Below, in pieces: positions 41,278-49,744 of a stretch of 64,000 bases of DNA. The notes below the pieces were generated by a model. That model made no database searches. It was not told the origin of the DNA and saw nothing but the letters and a program-made list of their open reading frames with translations. Within the stretch, counting starts at the first letter, position 1, and the number at the start of each line of letters is the position of its first letter. The DNA is from Hymenobacter psychrophilus (lineage in GTDB: Bacteria > Bacteroidota > Bacteroidia > Cytophagales > Hymenobacteraceae): the NCBI RefSeq assembly GCF_900107135.1, contig NZ_FNOV01000007.1, positions 192,948-256,947 of the forward strand. Direction: 5' to 3'. The position numbers and the translations under genes were made by a program.

Positions 41278-41724
41278 ATGACGACTAAAAAAATATTAAT
41301 TTATACAATACTATTGTTGACCACTCTAGTTGGACTGCAATGCAAGATCACGCATTATTATGCATCGCAAAGTACGGCTTATAAAGCCATTTACATTGAC
41401 CAATTTAAGTTGACATATCTAAGACAAATTCTTAAAAAAAGTTATAATAATTCCAAAGCCATTCAAGAAATCCTTAGCTCAGACCACAGTGGATTTACTG
41501 AGCCTGTTTTAACAGAGAGCGATTATGAATTAATTGACAGTTTATCAACAGCACATAATGCGTTTATGAAGGTTGACTCGACGCAAGGTTATAGAAGAGC
41601 AGAAGGAGCACAAGGAAAGCGACCGTTGGGGTTTATATTAGACAAGGTAGATAGTCAATGGCTCGACAGTCTTGCTCGACAAAGACTAAAGCTTTCTGGT
41701 GTTCCAAAAAGTTGGACAGACTAA
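41278..41724 (+). CDS. AT-rich hypothetical lipoprotein-like gene
   Basis: 148 residues. MTTKKILIYTILLLTTLVGLQC is an export signal, with a possible lipid Cys at 22. The mature part is mixed helical (QFKLTYLRQILKKSYNNSKA, DSLSTAHNAFMKVDSTQGYR) and ends SGVPKSWTD. Codons are A/T-ending (AAA, TTA, ATT), unlike every neighbour, which marks recent transfer. I do not recognise a family. Confidence 0.6.
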   Translation: MTTKKILIYTILLLTTLVGLQCKITHYYASQSTAYKAIYIDQFKLTYLRQILKKSYNNSKAIQEILSSDHSGFTEPVLTESDYELIDSLSTAHNAFMKVDSTQGYRRAEGAQGKRPLGFILDKVDSQWLDSLARQRLKLSGVPKSWTD

Positions 41725-42008
41725 AAAGCCTGCCTGCAACAAAAGGTTTTGTGCAATTGGGGCATGACGTTGAAACAATCATTGTCAGTGCATATACAGG
41801 CTTTATATTCGGCGGACGTAATTCTGTTAAGCAGTAGTTATTAACTTCGGCTTTTAGTTATAGATTTATCTTCAGTTCCGGGCAGACAGTTGGTCAATTC
41901 GCCACCTGCTGTAAGCCGCAAAACGCTACTGTCCGTAACCCCTAAAACCAAAGCTGCCGCTGCTCCTCACGAAGCAGCGGCGGCTTTTTAAATGGCCTCA
42001 CTTAAACC
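41725..42008. other. Right flank of AT-rich island
   Basis: AT-rich to about 41890, then normal GC. It holds a stop-rich, gene-free stretch and the terminator-like hairpin at 41950-41990. Confidence 0.4.
41950..41990 (+). terminator. Hairpin with T-run downstream of AT-rich island
   Basis: AAGCTGCCGCTGCT ... AGCAGCGGCGGCTT with one mismatch and a following T-run on the plus strand, 19 bases from the helicase stop. The plus-strand T-run suits the 41278 gene. Confidence 0.65.
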
Positions 42009-43733
42009 TTACTCCCCGCTGGTAGCAGCCGGGCCTTCAGCAGCCGGAGTATCGCCACTTTCGGGGCGGGGGCCACGGTTGTTGCGGTTACGGCCGCCGC
42101 GCTTGCGACGGCGGTTCTCGTCCGTGCCGGCCTCGCGGGTGGCACCCGCAATGTGGGCGCCGGGCGCGTCGTCGGACAGGGGCAGGCGGGGGGCGCGGCG
42201 GGGACGGTTTTCGCCGTCGGTGGGCACGCCTTCACCGGGGGGCGTTACTTCGCCTTCGGGGCGGGGCAGGCGGGGCGCGCGGCGGGGGCGGTTGGGGTCG
42301 TGGGCCCGCGGTTCGCGGGGCTCGCGGGCGGGGCGCTCGTAGGGCTGGGCCGGGGCCTGGCCGGCATCGAGGGCTGCCAGGTTGGCCTGGGCGCGGGCAA
42401 TGCGGGCCTGCTGGTCGGCGTCGGGCTTGTCGCCGCGGCGGTCGGGGCGGGCGCCGCCGCCGTCGCGGCCACCACCGCCGCCCGAACGGCCGCCACCGCC
42501 GGAGCGACCACCGCCGCCCCCGCTACGGGCGCCGCGCTCGGGGCGGCCACCTATTTTACCACCCAAGCCGCTGAAGCGCTTGGGGTCGAACTCGGGCGCG
42601 GGGCCAAGGCCCATGGCTTCGGTGATGTCCTGCTTCTCGACTTCGCGCTCAATGAGCTTCTCGATTTTCACCACCCGGTCCTGGTCCTGATCGGAGATAA
42701 AGGTGATGGCCGTGCCCTTGGTGGCGGCGCGAGCCGTGCGGCCAATGCGGTGGACGTAATCCTCGGCGGCGCGCGGAATATCGTAGTTCACCACGTGGCT
42801 CAGCGAGTCGATATCAATGCCGCGGCTGAGCACGTCGGTGGCCACCAGAATCGGAAACTGCTTGTTCTTGAACTCGCGCATGATCTGCTCGCGCTCCTCC
42901 TGGGTGCGGTCGGAGCTGATGCCCTGGGCCACGTAACCCAGCTTGTTGATGGCCCGCACGATACCGCTCACGGCCGCTTTCTGGCTCGTGAACAGCACCA
43001 TGCTCTGCACCTCCTGGGTTTTGATGATGTGTTCGAGCAGGTAGATTTTCTGGCGGTCGAAGGCCATGTAGAACTGCTGGTCGATGCCGGCGGCAGGCTT
43101 GGATACGGCCAGCCGGATTTCCTCGGGCTCCTGGAGCAGTTGCTTCGAGAAGTCGCGGATTTTGGTGGGCATGGTGGCCGAGAACAGCAGCGTCTGGCGC
43201 ACCTTGGGCAACTGGCGCACGATGTTGAGGATGTCATCGGAAAAACCCATGTCCATCATCTTGTCGGCCTCGTCGAGCACCAGGTATTTGAGGTCCTCGA
43301 ACTTCACGTAGCCCATCTGCATGTGGGCGATGAGGCGGCCGGGCGTGGCCACGATAATATCGGCGCCCGAGGTGAGGGCGCGCTTCTGCTGCTCCCAGCC
43401 CTCGCTTTTGCCGCCGCCGTAAATGGCAATCGAGCTGGCTTCCACGAAATAGCCGAAGCCCGTTACCTGCTCGTCAATCTGGGTGGCCAGCTCGCGGGTG
43501 GGCACCAGCACCAGCGTGGACGTGGTGCCGTGCTTGGCGTGCGAAATCTTGTCGAGCAGGGGCAGCAGGTAGGCGGCGGTTTTGCCGGTGCCGGTCTGGG
43601 CGCAGGCAATGAGGTCTTTGCCGTCGAGGATTTTGGGGATGGCCTGCTCCTGGATGGGGGTGGCCTGCTGGTAGTTCATGGCATCGATGCCGGCCAGCAA
43701 ATCGTCGTGGAGGTTAAATTCGTGAAACGTCAA
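42009..43733 (-). CDS. DEAD-box RNA helicase, RhlE-like, with RG-rich tail
   Basis: 574 residues with a TTG start at 43733 (MTFHEFNLHDDLLAGIDAMN, the usual opening). Q motif, Walker A AQTGTGKT (45-52), DEAD box 154-157 (LVLDEADKM), SAT, and HRIGRTAR are intact. From about residue 385 the protein is a long Gly/Arg-rich tail (GGGGRSGGGGRSGGGG, later RPRRAPRLPRPEGE), an RNA-binding, phase-separating type extension. It unwinds structured RNA in the cytoplasm, for ribosome assembly or cold adaptation. A TATCTTTG promoter lies upstream. Confidence 0.95.
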   Translation of the reverse strand: MTFHEFNLHDDLLAGIDAMNYQQATPIQEQAIPKILDGKDLIACAQTGTGKTAAYLLPLLDKISHAKHGTTSTLVLVPTRELATQIDEQVTGFGYFVEASSIAIYGGGKSEGWEQQKRALTSGADIIVATPGRLIAHMQMGYVKFEDLKYLVLDEADKMMDMGFSDDILNIVRQLPKVRQTLLFSATMPTKIRDFSKQLLQEPEEIRLAVSKPAAGIDQQFYMAFDRQKIYLLEHIIKTQEVQSMVLFTSQKAAVSGIVRAINKLGYVAQGISSDRTQEEREQIMREFKNKQFPILVATDVLSRGIDIDSLSHVVNYDIPRAAEDYVHRIGRTARAATKGTAITFISDQDQDRVVKIEKLIEREVEKQDITEAMGLGPAPEFDPKRFSGLGGKIGGRPERGARSGGGGGRSGGGGRSGGGGGRDGGGARPDRRGDKPDADQQARIARAQANLAALDAGQAPAQPYERPAREPREPRAHDPNRPRRAPRLPRPEGEVTPPGEGVPTDGENRPRRAPRLPLSDDAPGAHIAGATREAGTDENRRRKRGGRNRNNRGPRPESGDTPAAEGPAATSGE

Positions 43734-43810
43734 GGTTCAGCTTGGATAGAGGATGAAAAAAGGCTGACCTGTCGTTTCTGGGCCAGCAAACCGCTTGCGT
43801 ACTATGTGAA

Positions 43811-43818
43811 CAAAGATA
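43811..43818 (-). promoter_or_regulatory. -7 box of the DEAD-box gene
   Basis: On the minus strand TATCTTTG, an exact TAnnTTTG match, 78 bases before the start at 43733. A small hairpin GGCTGA-TTCT-TCAGCC (43844-43859) lies further upstream. Confidence 0.5.
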
Positions 43819-43911
43819 GGGTACGGAAAGCGGACAGTTTTTAGGCTGATTCTTCAGCCCTACCGGTTCATTATGCCGTAGGCGGTACTAGTTTTTTCTT
43901 AACCGTTCTGC

Positions 43912-45033
43912 ATGAAATACTTCTTCGCGCTAACAACCGCTGCTGGTTTGGCCCTGCTGCCGGCCGCGGTCCAGGCTCAGAGCACCCCCGCCGATTCGGC
44001 GGCCACAGCCGTTACCGCGCCCACCAACCCGTTCACCGTGTATGGTTTCGTGGATGCGTATTACGGTTACGATTTCAAGCACGCGGCCACCAACGAGCGG
44101 CCCAACTTCATTTTCTCCCACAACCGCCAGAACGAGTTTACCGTGAATCAGGGCCTCATTGGCCTGCGCTACGACAACGACCAGGTGCGGGGCGAAGTGG
44201 GCCTGCATGCCGGCACCTACCCCTCGGCCAACTACGCGCCCGAAGACCCCATCATCCGCAACATCTACCAGGCCTACGCCGGCTTCCGCCCCTTTCGTAA
44301 GGCCTGGATTGATGCCGGTATCTTCAGCTCCCATATCGGCATCGAGTCGGCGCTGAGCAAGAACAACTGGACGCTGACCCGCTCGCTGGCCGCCGAGGGT
44401 TCGCCTTACTACGAGGCCGGCGTGAAATTTACCTACGAGGCCGCGCCCACGCTCACGCTCACGGCGCTGGTGCTCAACGGCTGGCAGAACATCCGCGAAA
44501 ACAACCAGGCAAAGGCCCTGGGTACCCAACTACAGTGGCAGGCCACCGATAAGCTGCTCATCAACTCCAGCACCTTTTACGGCAACGAGCAGCCCGAAGG
44601 CACGGTGCGCCGCCGTCGCTACTTCCACGACTTTTACGCCCGCTACACTGCCGCCGACCGCCTGAGCCTGGCGCTGGTGTTCGACGTGGGCAAGCAGGAG
44701 CGCCCTGAGGCCGGCGCCAAGGCCGATACCTGGTACACCGGCACGGCGCTGGCCCGCTACCAGCTGGCCGAAAAGTGGCGCATTGGCGGCCGGCTCGAAT
44801 ACTTTTCGGCCGACCACGGCGTGGCCATCCTCAACGCTACGCCCGCCCTCACCGACCCCGATTTCAAGGTCCGGGCCGGCTCGCTCAACCTCGACTACCT
44901 GCCCACCAGCCATGTGGCCGTGCGCGTGGAGGGCCGCCTGTTCAACTCCGGCCGCGACTTTCTGGTTGACCGCAACGGCCGCCTTACCAAAAGCTACGGC
45001 AACCTCACGAGCAGCGTGGCGCTGATGTTTTGA
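43912..45033 (+). CDS. Outer-membrane beta-barrel porin (BBP2-like)
   Basis: 373 residues. Signal peptide 1-22 (AVQAQ). The barrel has alternating strands from FTVYGFVDAYYGYDF, typical of the putative beta-barrel porin-2 group (PF07642), with IDAGIFSSHIGIESAL and WTLTRSLAAEGSPYYEAGVK as conserved strands, and ends in Phe (SSVALMF), the outer-membrane insertion signal. It is a diffusion pore of unknown specificity. It has no operon partner. Confidence 0.88.
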   Translation: MKYFFALTTAAGLALLPAAVQAQSTPADSAATAVTAPTNPFTVYGFVDAYYGYDFKHAATNERPNFIFSHNRQNEFTVNQGLIGLRYDNDQVRGEVGLHAGTYPSANYAPEDPIIRNIYQAYAGFRPFRKAWIDAGIFSSHIGIESALSKNNWTLTRSLAAEGSPYYEAGVKFTYEAAPTLTLTALVLNGWQNIRENNQAKALGTQLQWQATDKLLINSSTFYGNEQPEGTVRRRRYFHDFYARYTAADRLSLALVFDVGKQERPEAGAKADTWYTGTALARYQLAEKWRIGGRLEYFSADHGVAILNATPALTDPDFKVRAGSLNLDYLPTSHVAVRVEGRLFNSGRDFLVDRNGRLTKSYGNLTSSVALMF

Positions 45034-45056
45034 GCTGGGCCTTATTGCGCGGTAGG

Positions 45057-45077
45057 CCCAGGGCTAAAGTCCTGGGC
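45057..45077. repeat. CCCAGGGCTAAAGTCCTGGG element, left unit
   Basis: CCCAGG and CCTGGG arms around GCTAAAGT. It pairs with the better unit at 45161-45180; about 80 bases containing AGCCCAAAATTTCAGCC lie between. Confidence 0.7.
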
Positions 45078-45160
45078 TATTGAATGCTCAACTACAACCG
45101 CTTTCTAGCCCAAAATTTCAGCCTAGGTAACTAACGCCAGTAGCGGCAACCGTTGCATAG

Positions 45161-45180
45161 CCCAGGGCTTCAGCCCTGGG
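45161..45180. repeat. CCCAGGGCTTCAGCCCTGGG palindrome overlapping a stop codon
   Basis: Perfect 9-bp arms with a TC centre. The stop codon (TGA, 45172-45170) of the oxidoreductase gene is in its middle, and the last residues (PGSQG) are encoded in or next to it. Confidence 0.85.
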
Positions 45181-46207
45181 ACCCGGGGAAGCCCCCGCCC
45201 GCCAGAATTTCCAGCTGCCAGCGCAGTTGCTCGGGCCGTACCGGAAAGGGCCGGCCGTGGCGGATAGTTTGGTACACGGCCTCGAACAGACCGGTGTAGT
45301 TGCCGGTGGGGGCGGGGAGGGAAGTGGTGACGAACTGGCCCGGCTCGCTGGTGGCCAGCGTGAGCGTGCCGGCCGCGTCGGCGGGCTCCTGGCCGTAAGC
45401 AGCCTCGGTGGGCAAAACCCCCTGGTCGAGCTGGGTTTCCTGCACGTCGGCCCGGCTTTTCTGAAACGAGCCCAAGGTGCCGTGCAGCACGTAGGCCGGC
45501 ACCGGCGCGGCCGTAAGCAGGCTGCCCGTCACGAATACGTGCAGGTTGCCAGCGTACTCCAGATGGGCGTGGAAGTAGTCATCGACCCGCGAGCCGGGGC
45601 GGTGGCTGGCGCGGGTGAACCGGCTATGCGCGGGCCGGCCGAACAGGCTCAGGGCCTGGTCGAGCACATGGGGCCCGAGGTCGTAGCTCAGGCCGCTGCC
45701 GGCTACGGCCGGGTCTTCCTTGAACATCTTGGAATTGAGGGCCGTTTTGTACCGGTCGAAGCGGAAGTGCACCTCCGTAAGCTGGCCGAGCTGGCCGCTT
45801 TCCACTACCTGGCGCACCAGCTGAAAATCAGAATCCCAGCGGCGGTTCTGGTAGGCCAGCACATGGCGCTGCTGCTGCCGGGCCAGCGCCAGCAGCTCGT
45901 CCAGCTCGGCTGGGGTAGTGGCCACCGGCTTCTCGATGAGCACGTGCTTGCCGGCCGCCAGCGCCTGCCGGGCCAGGGCAAAATGCGTGTCGTTGGGCGT
46001 GTTCACTACCACCAGCTCCAACGAATCATCAGCCAGCAAATCGGCCACCGTGTTGTAGCTGCTGATGGCGGGGTACGTTGCGGCGGCGGCTTTGCGGCGG
46101 CGCTCCACCACGGCCCGCAACGCGAAGCCCGGATGAGTATTCAGGAAAGGCGCGTGGAATACGCGGCCCGACATTCCGTAGGCCAGTAGGCCGGTTGGGA
46201 TAGGCAT
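45170..46207 (-). CDS. Cytoplasmic Gfo/Idh/MocA oxidoreductase
   Basis: 345 residues from the ATG at 46207 (MPIPTGLLAYGMSGRVFHAP), which has the cofactor-site signature of the YgjR/YvaA-like branch. EKP is in HVLIEKPVATT. The C-terminal domain has GSGLSYDLGPHVLDQALSLF. It is an NAD(P)-dependent oxidoreductase on an unknown sugar-like substrate, with no export signal, unlike the paralogue at 22093. The last residues come from a palindromic repeat (45161-45180), so the C-terminus is probably secondary. Confidence 0.92.
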   Translation of the reverse strand: MPIPTGLLAYGMSGRVFHAPFLNTHPGFALRAVVERRRKAAAATYPAISSYNTVADLLADDSLELVVVNTPNDTHFALARQALAAGKHVLIEKPVATTPAELDELLALARQQQRHVLAYQNRRWDSDFQLVRQVVESGQLGQLTEVHFRFDRYKTALNSKMFKEDPAVAGSGLSYDLGPHVLDQALSLFGRPAHSRFTRASHRPGSRVDDYFHAHLEYAGNLHVFVTGSLLTAAPVPAYVLHGTLGSFQKSRADVQETQLDQGVLPTEAAYGQEPADAAGTLTLATSEPGQFVTTSLPAPTGNYTGLFEAVYQTIRHGRPFPVRPEQLRWQLEILAGGGFPGSQG

Positions 46208-46227
46208 AAGGTGTATCGAGTAAGCGG

Positions 46228-46270
46228 TAAAGAACGTCATTCAGAGCGCAGCGAAGAATGACGTTCTTTA
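46228..46270. repeat. AAAGAACGTCATTC palindromic element
   Basis: Perfect 15-bp arms (TAAAGAACGTCATTC and complement) with a 13-base loop containing AGAGCGCAGCGAA. It is a short member of the GTCAT family in the divergent region. Confidence 0.85.
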
Positions 46271-46282
46271 CCACCACCTTCC

Positions 46283-46302
46283 TGACTGACTGACTGACTG
46301 AC
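46283..46302. repeat. TGAC microsatellite (5 copies)
   Basis: TGAC five times, then TCACT and the ATG at 46308. It fills the leader of the methyltransferase gene, so copy-number change would alter leader length. Confidence 0.8.
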
Positions 46303-46307
46303 TCACT

Positions 46308-47042
46308 ATGCTCGACCGATTTTCCAGCCAAGCCGCCGAATATGCCCGCTACCGCATCAGCTACCCGCTGGCTCTCTACCAGTGGCTGCTGCCGCGGGTG
46401 CCGGGCCGGGCACGGGCCTGGGACTGCGCTACCGGCAACGGGCAGGTGGCGACCGTGCTGGCCGGGCACTTCGGGCAGGTAGAGGCCACCGACAGCAGCG
46501 CCGCCCAACTGGCCCAGGCGCCGGCGCTGCCCAATGTGCGCTATCAGCTTAGTCCGGCCGAAGCCACGCCTTTCGCCGCCGGCAGCTTCGATCTGATAAC
46601 GGTGGGCCAGGCCGTGCACTGGTTCGAGCCGGCGGCATTCAACCAGGAAGCCCGGCGGGTACTGCGCCCCGGCGGCGTGCTCGCCGAGTGGGGATACGAT
46701 CTGGCCACCATCAGCCCCGAACTCGACCCGCTGCTGCGCCACTTCCACGACCACACGCTGGAACGGTACTGGGATGCCCAGCGCCAGCACATCGGCGAGC
46801 GGTACGCCCGCCTGCCGTTCCCGTTTGCGCAGGTCGAAACCCTGGAGTTGGCCGACCAGCACCAAGTGTCGGTCGAGTGGTTTCTGAGCTACCTGCGCAC
46901 CTGGAGCAGCGTGGTGAAGTATGAGCAGCAGCACGGCCGCAACCCCGTTGAGGCACTGGCCCCGGCGCTGATGCGCCTGTGGGGGCCGGCCGCACGAACC
47001 GTAACATTTCCGATATTCGGGCGGCTGGGGGTGAAACAATAA
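46308..47042 (+). CDS. Class I SAM-dependent methyltransferase
   Basis: 244 residues. Motif I is WDCATGNGQVATVLAGHF (38-55), motif II region VEATDSSAAQLAQA, and motif IV/post-I AGSFDLITVGQAVHWF, the layout of Methyltransf_11 proteins (SAM methyltransferases of small molecules, trans-aconitate type). The substrate is unknown. The ending (FPIFGRLGVKQ) matches normal length. Directly behind its stop is the wreck of an ABC ATPase gene. Confidence 0.9.
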   Translation: MLDRFSSQAAEYARYRISYPLALYQWLLPRVPGRARAWDCATGNGQVATVLAGHFGQVEATDSSAAQLAQAPALPNVRYQLSPAEATPFAAGSFDLITVGQAVHWFEPAAFNQEARRVLRPGGVLAEWGYDLATISPELDPLLRHFHDHTLERYWDAQRQHIGERYARLPFPFAQVETLELADQHQVSVEWFLSYLRTWSSVVKYEQQHGRNPVEALAPALMRLWGPAARTVTFPIFGRLGVKQ

Positions 47043-47043
47043 G

Positions 47044-47390
47044 CGGCCCACCGTCCTGCCCGACTTTCCGGAGCTGCTGGCGCAGCAACACCAGCCGGCC
47101 GGATAGCTGTTGGGCGGTACCGCGCGGCTGCTGGAGGTGCTGCTGCTGCACGCCGACACCCAATTCACCCTGCTCGATGAGCCTTTCACCGGCGTGATGC
47201 CCGTACACACCGAAGCCCTGGCCGCCGTGATGCGCCGCGCAGCGTTGCGCAAGGGCTTGCTGCTCCCGACCACCGCTACGAAGAGGTGCTGGCCCTCTGC
47301 GACGCGGTGTACCTGCTGCACAACGGCCGCCTGGAACTGCTGGCCAACCCCCACGAAGGCCTCCGCGACTGGGGATATCTTAGCGGTTAG
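47044..47390 (+). pseudogene. Dead ABC transporter ATPase, C-terminal part
   Basis: Only the C-terminal half remains. Reading frame one gives ELLAQQHQPAG, an in-frame TAG at 47104, then LLGGTARLLEVLLLHADTQF and TLLDEPFTGVMPVHTE (Walker B). The LSGG signature has become LLGG, and the stop replaces the Gln before it; both are C-to-T changes. Near 47268 the frame shifts and continues as DHRYEEVLALCDAVYLLHNG, ending at a TAG at 47390. Walker A and the N-terminus are missing. It closely follows the methyltransferase stop. Confidence 0.8.
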
Positions 47391-47422
47391 CGGCGAGTGG
47401 GAAAGAGGAGTGATAAAAAAGC

Positions 47423-47549
47423 ACGTCATTCTGAGCATGTGGCGCATAGAGCCAGTGTCCGGAGAATCTCTACCGCTTCGTTGCCGCCGCTATGCTTACC
47501 ATTGCTAGAGATTCTTCGGTTTCGCCTCCGGCTACACTCAGCATGACGT
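47423..47549. repeat. Degenerate GTCATTCTGAGC palindromic element
   Basis: ACGTCATTCTGAGCATG at the left and CTCAGCATGACGT at the right, with GGAGAATCTCTA / TAGAGATTCTTC inner arms and several mismatches. It sits between the ABC remnant and the CoA-transferase gene. Confidence 0.8.
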
Positions 47550-47553
47550 TCGC

Positions 47554-47577
47554 TCCCTAATCCCTAATCCCTAATAA
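47554..47577. repeat. TCCCTAA array at the CoA-transferase start
   Basis: Three TCCCTAA heptamers followed by TAA and directly the ATG at 47578. It is related to the CCCCTAA array at 12901. Confidence 0.85.
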
Positions 47578-48696
47578 ATGACTGACCTCCCCCTTTATGG
47601 CCTGCGCGTGCTGGAACTGGCCTCGGTGCTGGCCGGCCCCCAGGTGGGCCAGTTTTTGGCTGAGCTGGGGGCCGACGTGCTGAAGATTGAAGCGCCGGCC
47701 GGCGACGTAACCCGTACCTGGCGCACGCCGGCCGAAGCCCCCGACGCGCCCATTTCGGCCTATTTTAGCGCGGCCAACTGGGGCAAAACCAGCCGCGTAC
47801 TCGACCTGACTGCCGCTACCGGCCGCGCCGAACTGCATGCGCTGGCCGCCCGCGCCGACATCGTGCTGGCCTCCTACAAGCCCGGCGACGCCGCGAAGCT
47901 GGGGGCCGACTACGCCACGCTCGCGGCCCTGAACCCGCGGTTGCTGTACGGTTCCATTACCGGCTACGGCCCCGAGAGTAGCCGCGCCGGCTACGATGCC
48001 GTGCTGCAGGCCGAAACCGGCTTCATGCACCTCAATGCTACCGGCCCCGGCCAGCCAGCCCAGAAAATGCCGGTAGCCCTCATCGACCTGCTCACCGCGC
48101 ATCAGCTCAAAGAGGCGCTGCTGCTGGCCCTCTACCAGCGCGAACGAACCGGCCGCGGCACGTTGCTCGAAGTATCGCTGCACGACAGCGCCCTGGCTTC
48201 GCTGGCCAACCAGGCCACCAGTTGGCTGGTAACGGGCCACGAGCCCCAGCCGCTGGGTTCGGGCCACCCCAGCATTGTGCCCTACGGCACCGTGTACACC
48301 GCCGCCGATGGCACCCGGCTGCTGCTGGCGGTGGGGTCCGATGGGCAGTTTCGCCAGCTCTGCACGGTGCTCGAACAGCCTGCCTGGGCCACCGACGCCC
48401 GTTTCAGCACCAACCCCGCCCGTGTGGCCCACCGCCAGCAGCTGGAGGAGCTGCTGCGCCGGCGGATAGCGCAGGTAAGCGGGGCGGAGTTGCTGGCCGA
48501 GCTCGAAAAGCGGGTTGTGCCGGCCGGGGCCGTGCGCACGGTGGGGGAGGCCCTAACCCAACCTGCGGCCCCGGCCATGCTACTACCGCCCACGGCTGAT
48601 TTTCCGCACTCGGGCCTGCGCACGGTGGCTTTTCGGAGCAGCACCTGGCCCGTAGCGGAGGTACTGCCGGGGCCGCCGCGGTTAGGTTGCAGCTAA
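47578..48696 (+). CDS. CaiB/BaiF-family CoA transferase (class III)
   Basis: 372 residues. The N-terminus GLRVLELASVLAGPQVGQFLAELGADVLKIE is the family signature, and the catalytic Asp140 is in RAGYDAVLQAETGFMH. Family members move CoA between carboxylates. The C-terminal part has the interlocked-domain feature (TVYTAADGTRLLLAVGSDGQ). No partner gene indicates the substrate. The ATG sits immediately after a TCCCTAA array with no Shine-Dalgarno sequence, which is common in Bacteroidota. Confidence 0.93.
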   Translation: MTDLPLYGLRVLELASVLAGPQVGQFLAELGADVLKIEAPAGDVTRTWRTPAEAPDAPISAYFSAANWGKTSRVLDLTAATGRAELHALAARADIVLASYKPGDAAKLGADYATLAALNPRLLYGSITGYGPESSRAGYDAVLQAETGFMHLNATGPGQPAQKMPVALIDLLTAHQLKEALLLALYQRERTGRGTLLEVSLHDSALASLANQATSWLVTGHEPQPLGSGHPSIVPYGTVYTAADGTRLLLAVGSDGQFRQLCTVLEQPAWATDARFSTNPARVAHRQQLEELLRRRIAQVSGAELLAELEKRVVPAGAVRTVGEALTQPAAPAMLLPPTADFPHSGLRTVAFRSSTWPVAEVLPGPPRLGCS

Positions 48697-48827
48697 GTTA
48701 CCAGCCGCCGTTTTGTGGGCGGAATGGCCGGTCGGCTGCACCAAGAACAGTGAATTTTGCGTAAGTAGGGCATTCCCACTTGATTTCCATCCGCGCTTCC
48801 AGTCGCGCCTCAATTTTTCTCTGCTGC

Positions 48828-49685
48828 ATGGACGACGAAATTTCCCGCCCCACCAAGCTCACCCTCTCCCCGGGCCCACCGCCCACCAGCGCCCGCAAGC
48901 CCATCCGGACAACGGCCGATGCCAGCCTGGCCGGTGCGCCCAATACCGACGGGATGGAGCCCCAGGCCCCCGGCGACCCGGCGGCCGCCCCCGCCGACCG
49001 CCTGAACCAGATTTTTGAGGGACTACGGCAAAAATCCTCGGCCAAGCAGGCAATCTATCGTCAGACGCAATCAACCTTCGAGCTGCTGCGGCAGGCCTCG
49101 CAGCTGCTGGTTGAGGAGCTCAGCAACAAGGTGGCCGCCATCGATTCGACGGTGATAGTTGAGTATCGACCGGTTAACGAGATGGAGTTTCACATCCGCT
49201 TCAGCGGCGACTTGCTGGTGTTTGTGCTGCACTCCAACATCGTCACTTTCCCCGACGATTACGGCCCCATGCCCACCAAATACGTGGAGGAGGACTTCCG
49301 GCGACGGTTTTTCGGCCACATCATGGCCTACAACTTCATGGCCGACAGTATCAAATACCAGCGTCTCAACGACCCAGGCTACCTGGTCGGCCGCCTGCTC
49401 ATCAACATCGACCGGCACTACTTTCTTGAAGGCGTGCAGCAACTCGAACTGCCCGACAACGATATGTCGGACAACCTCGTGACGGAGGATGCGCTGCGGC
49501 TGTTCGTGGAAAGCGCCATGATTGCGGCCGTCAACAACGACCTGATTGCCCCGCCCATGACCGATATCCAGAAAATCACCGTCAAGCAGAAGCTGGAAAA
49601 CCAGCAAGTGAGCCGGGGTAGCAAAGTTGGATTCAGCTTCGGCAACCAGCAAAAAACCTACAACATCGACGGCCTGCCATACTGA
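48828..49685 (+). CDS. Conserved hypothetical protein
   Basis: 285 residues from the ATG at 48828 (MDDEISRPTKLTLSPGPPPT). The first 60 residues are Pro/Ala-rich and disordered. Residues 65-285 are a folded domain with NQIFEGLRQKSSAKQAIYRQ, VEYRPVNEMEFHIRFSGDLL, YKYVEEDFRRRFFGHIMAYN-like segments and KVGFSFGNQQKTYNIDGLPY at the end. No domain name comes to mind; it looks cytoplasmic. It is convergent with trpS. Confidence 0.7.
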   Translation: MDDEISRPTKLTLSPGPPPTSARKPIRTTADASLAGAPNTDGMEPQAPGDPAAAPADRLNQIFEGLRQKSSAKQAIYRQTQSTFELLRQASQLLVEELSNKVAAIDSTVIVEYRPVNEMEFHIRFSGDLLVFVLHSNIVTFPDDYGPMPTKYVEEDFRRRFFGHIMAYNFMADSIKYQRLNDPGYLVGRLLINIDRHYFLEGVQQLELPDNDMSDNLVTEDALRLFVESAMIAAVNNDLIAPPMTDIQKITVKQKLENQQVSRGSKVGFSFGNQQKTYNIDGLPY

Positions 49686-49744
49686 TTCGAGCAGCAAGTG
49701 GCCTGTCATCGTGCGCTTACTTTGGATAACAGGCCGCTTGCTGG

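Noticed and set aside
46029..47447. A 472-codon minus-strand open frame opposite the methyltransferase and ABC remnant
   Set aside because: It overlaps the motif-supported plus-strand genes; no recognised domain.
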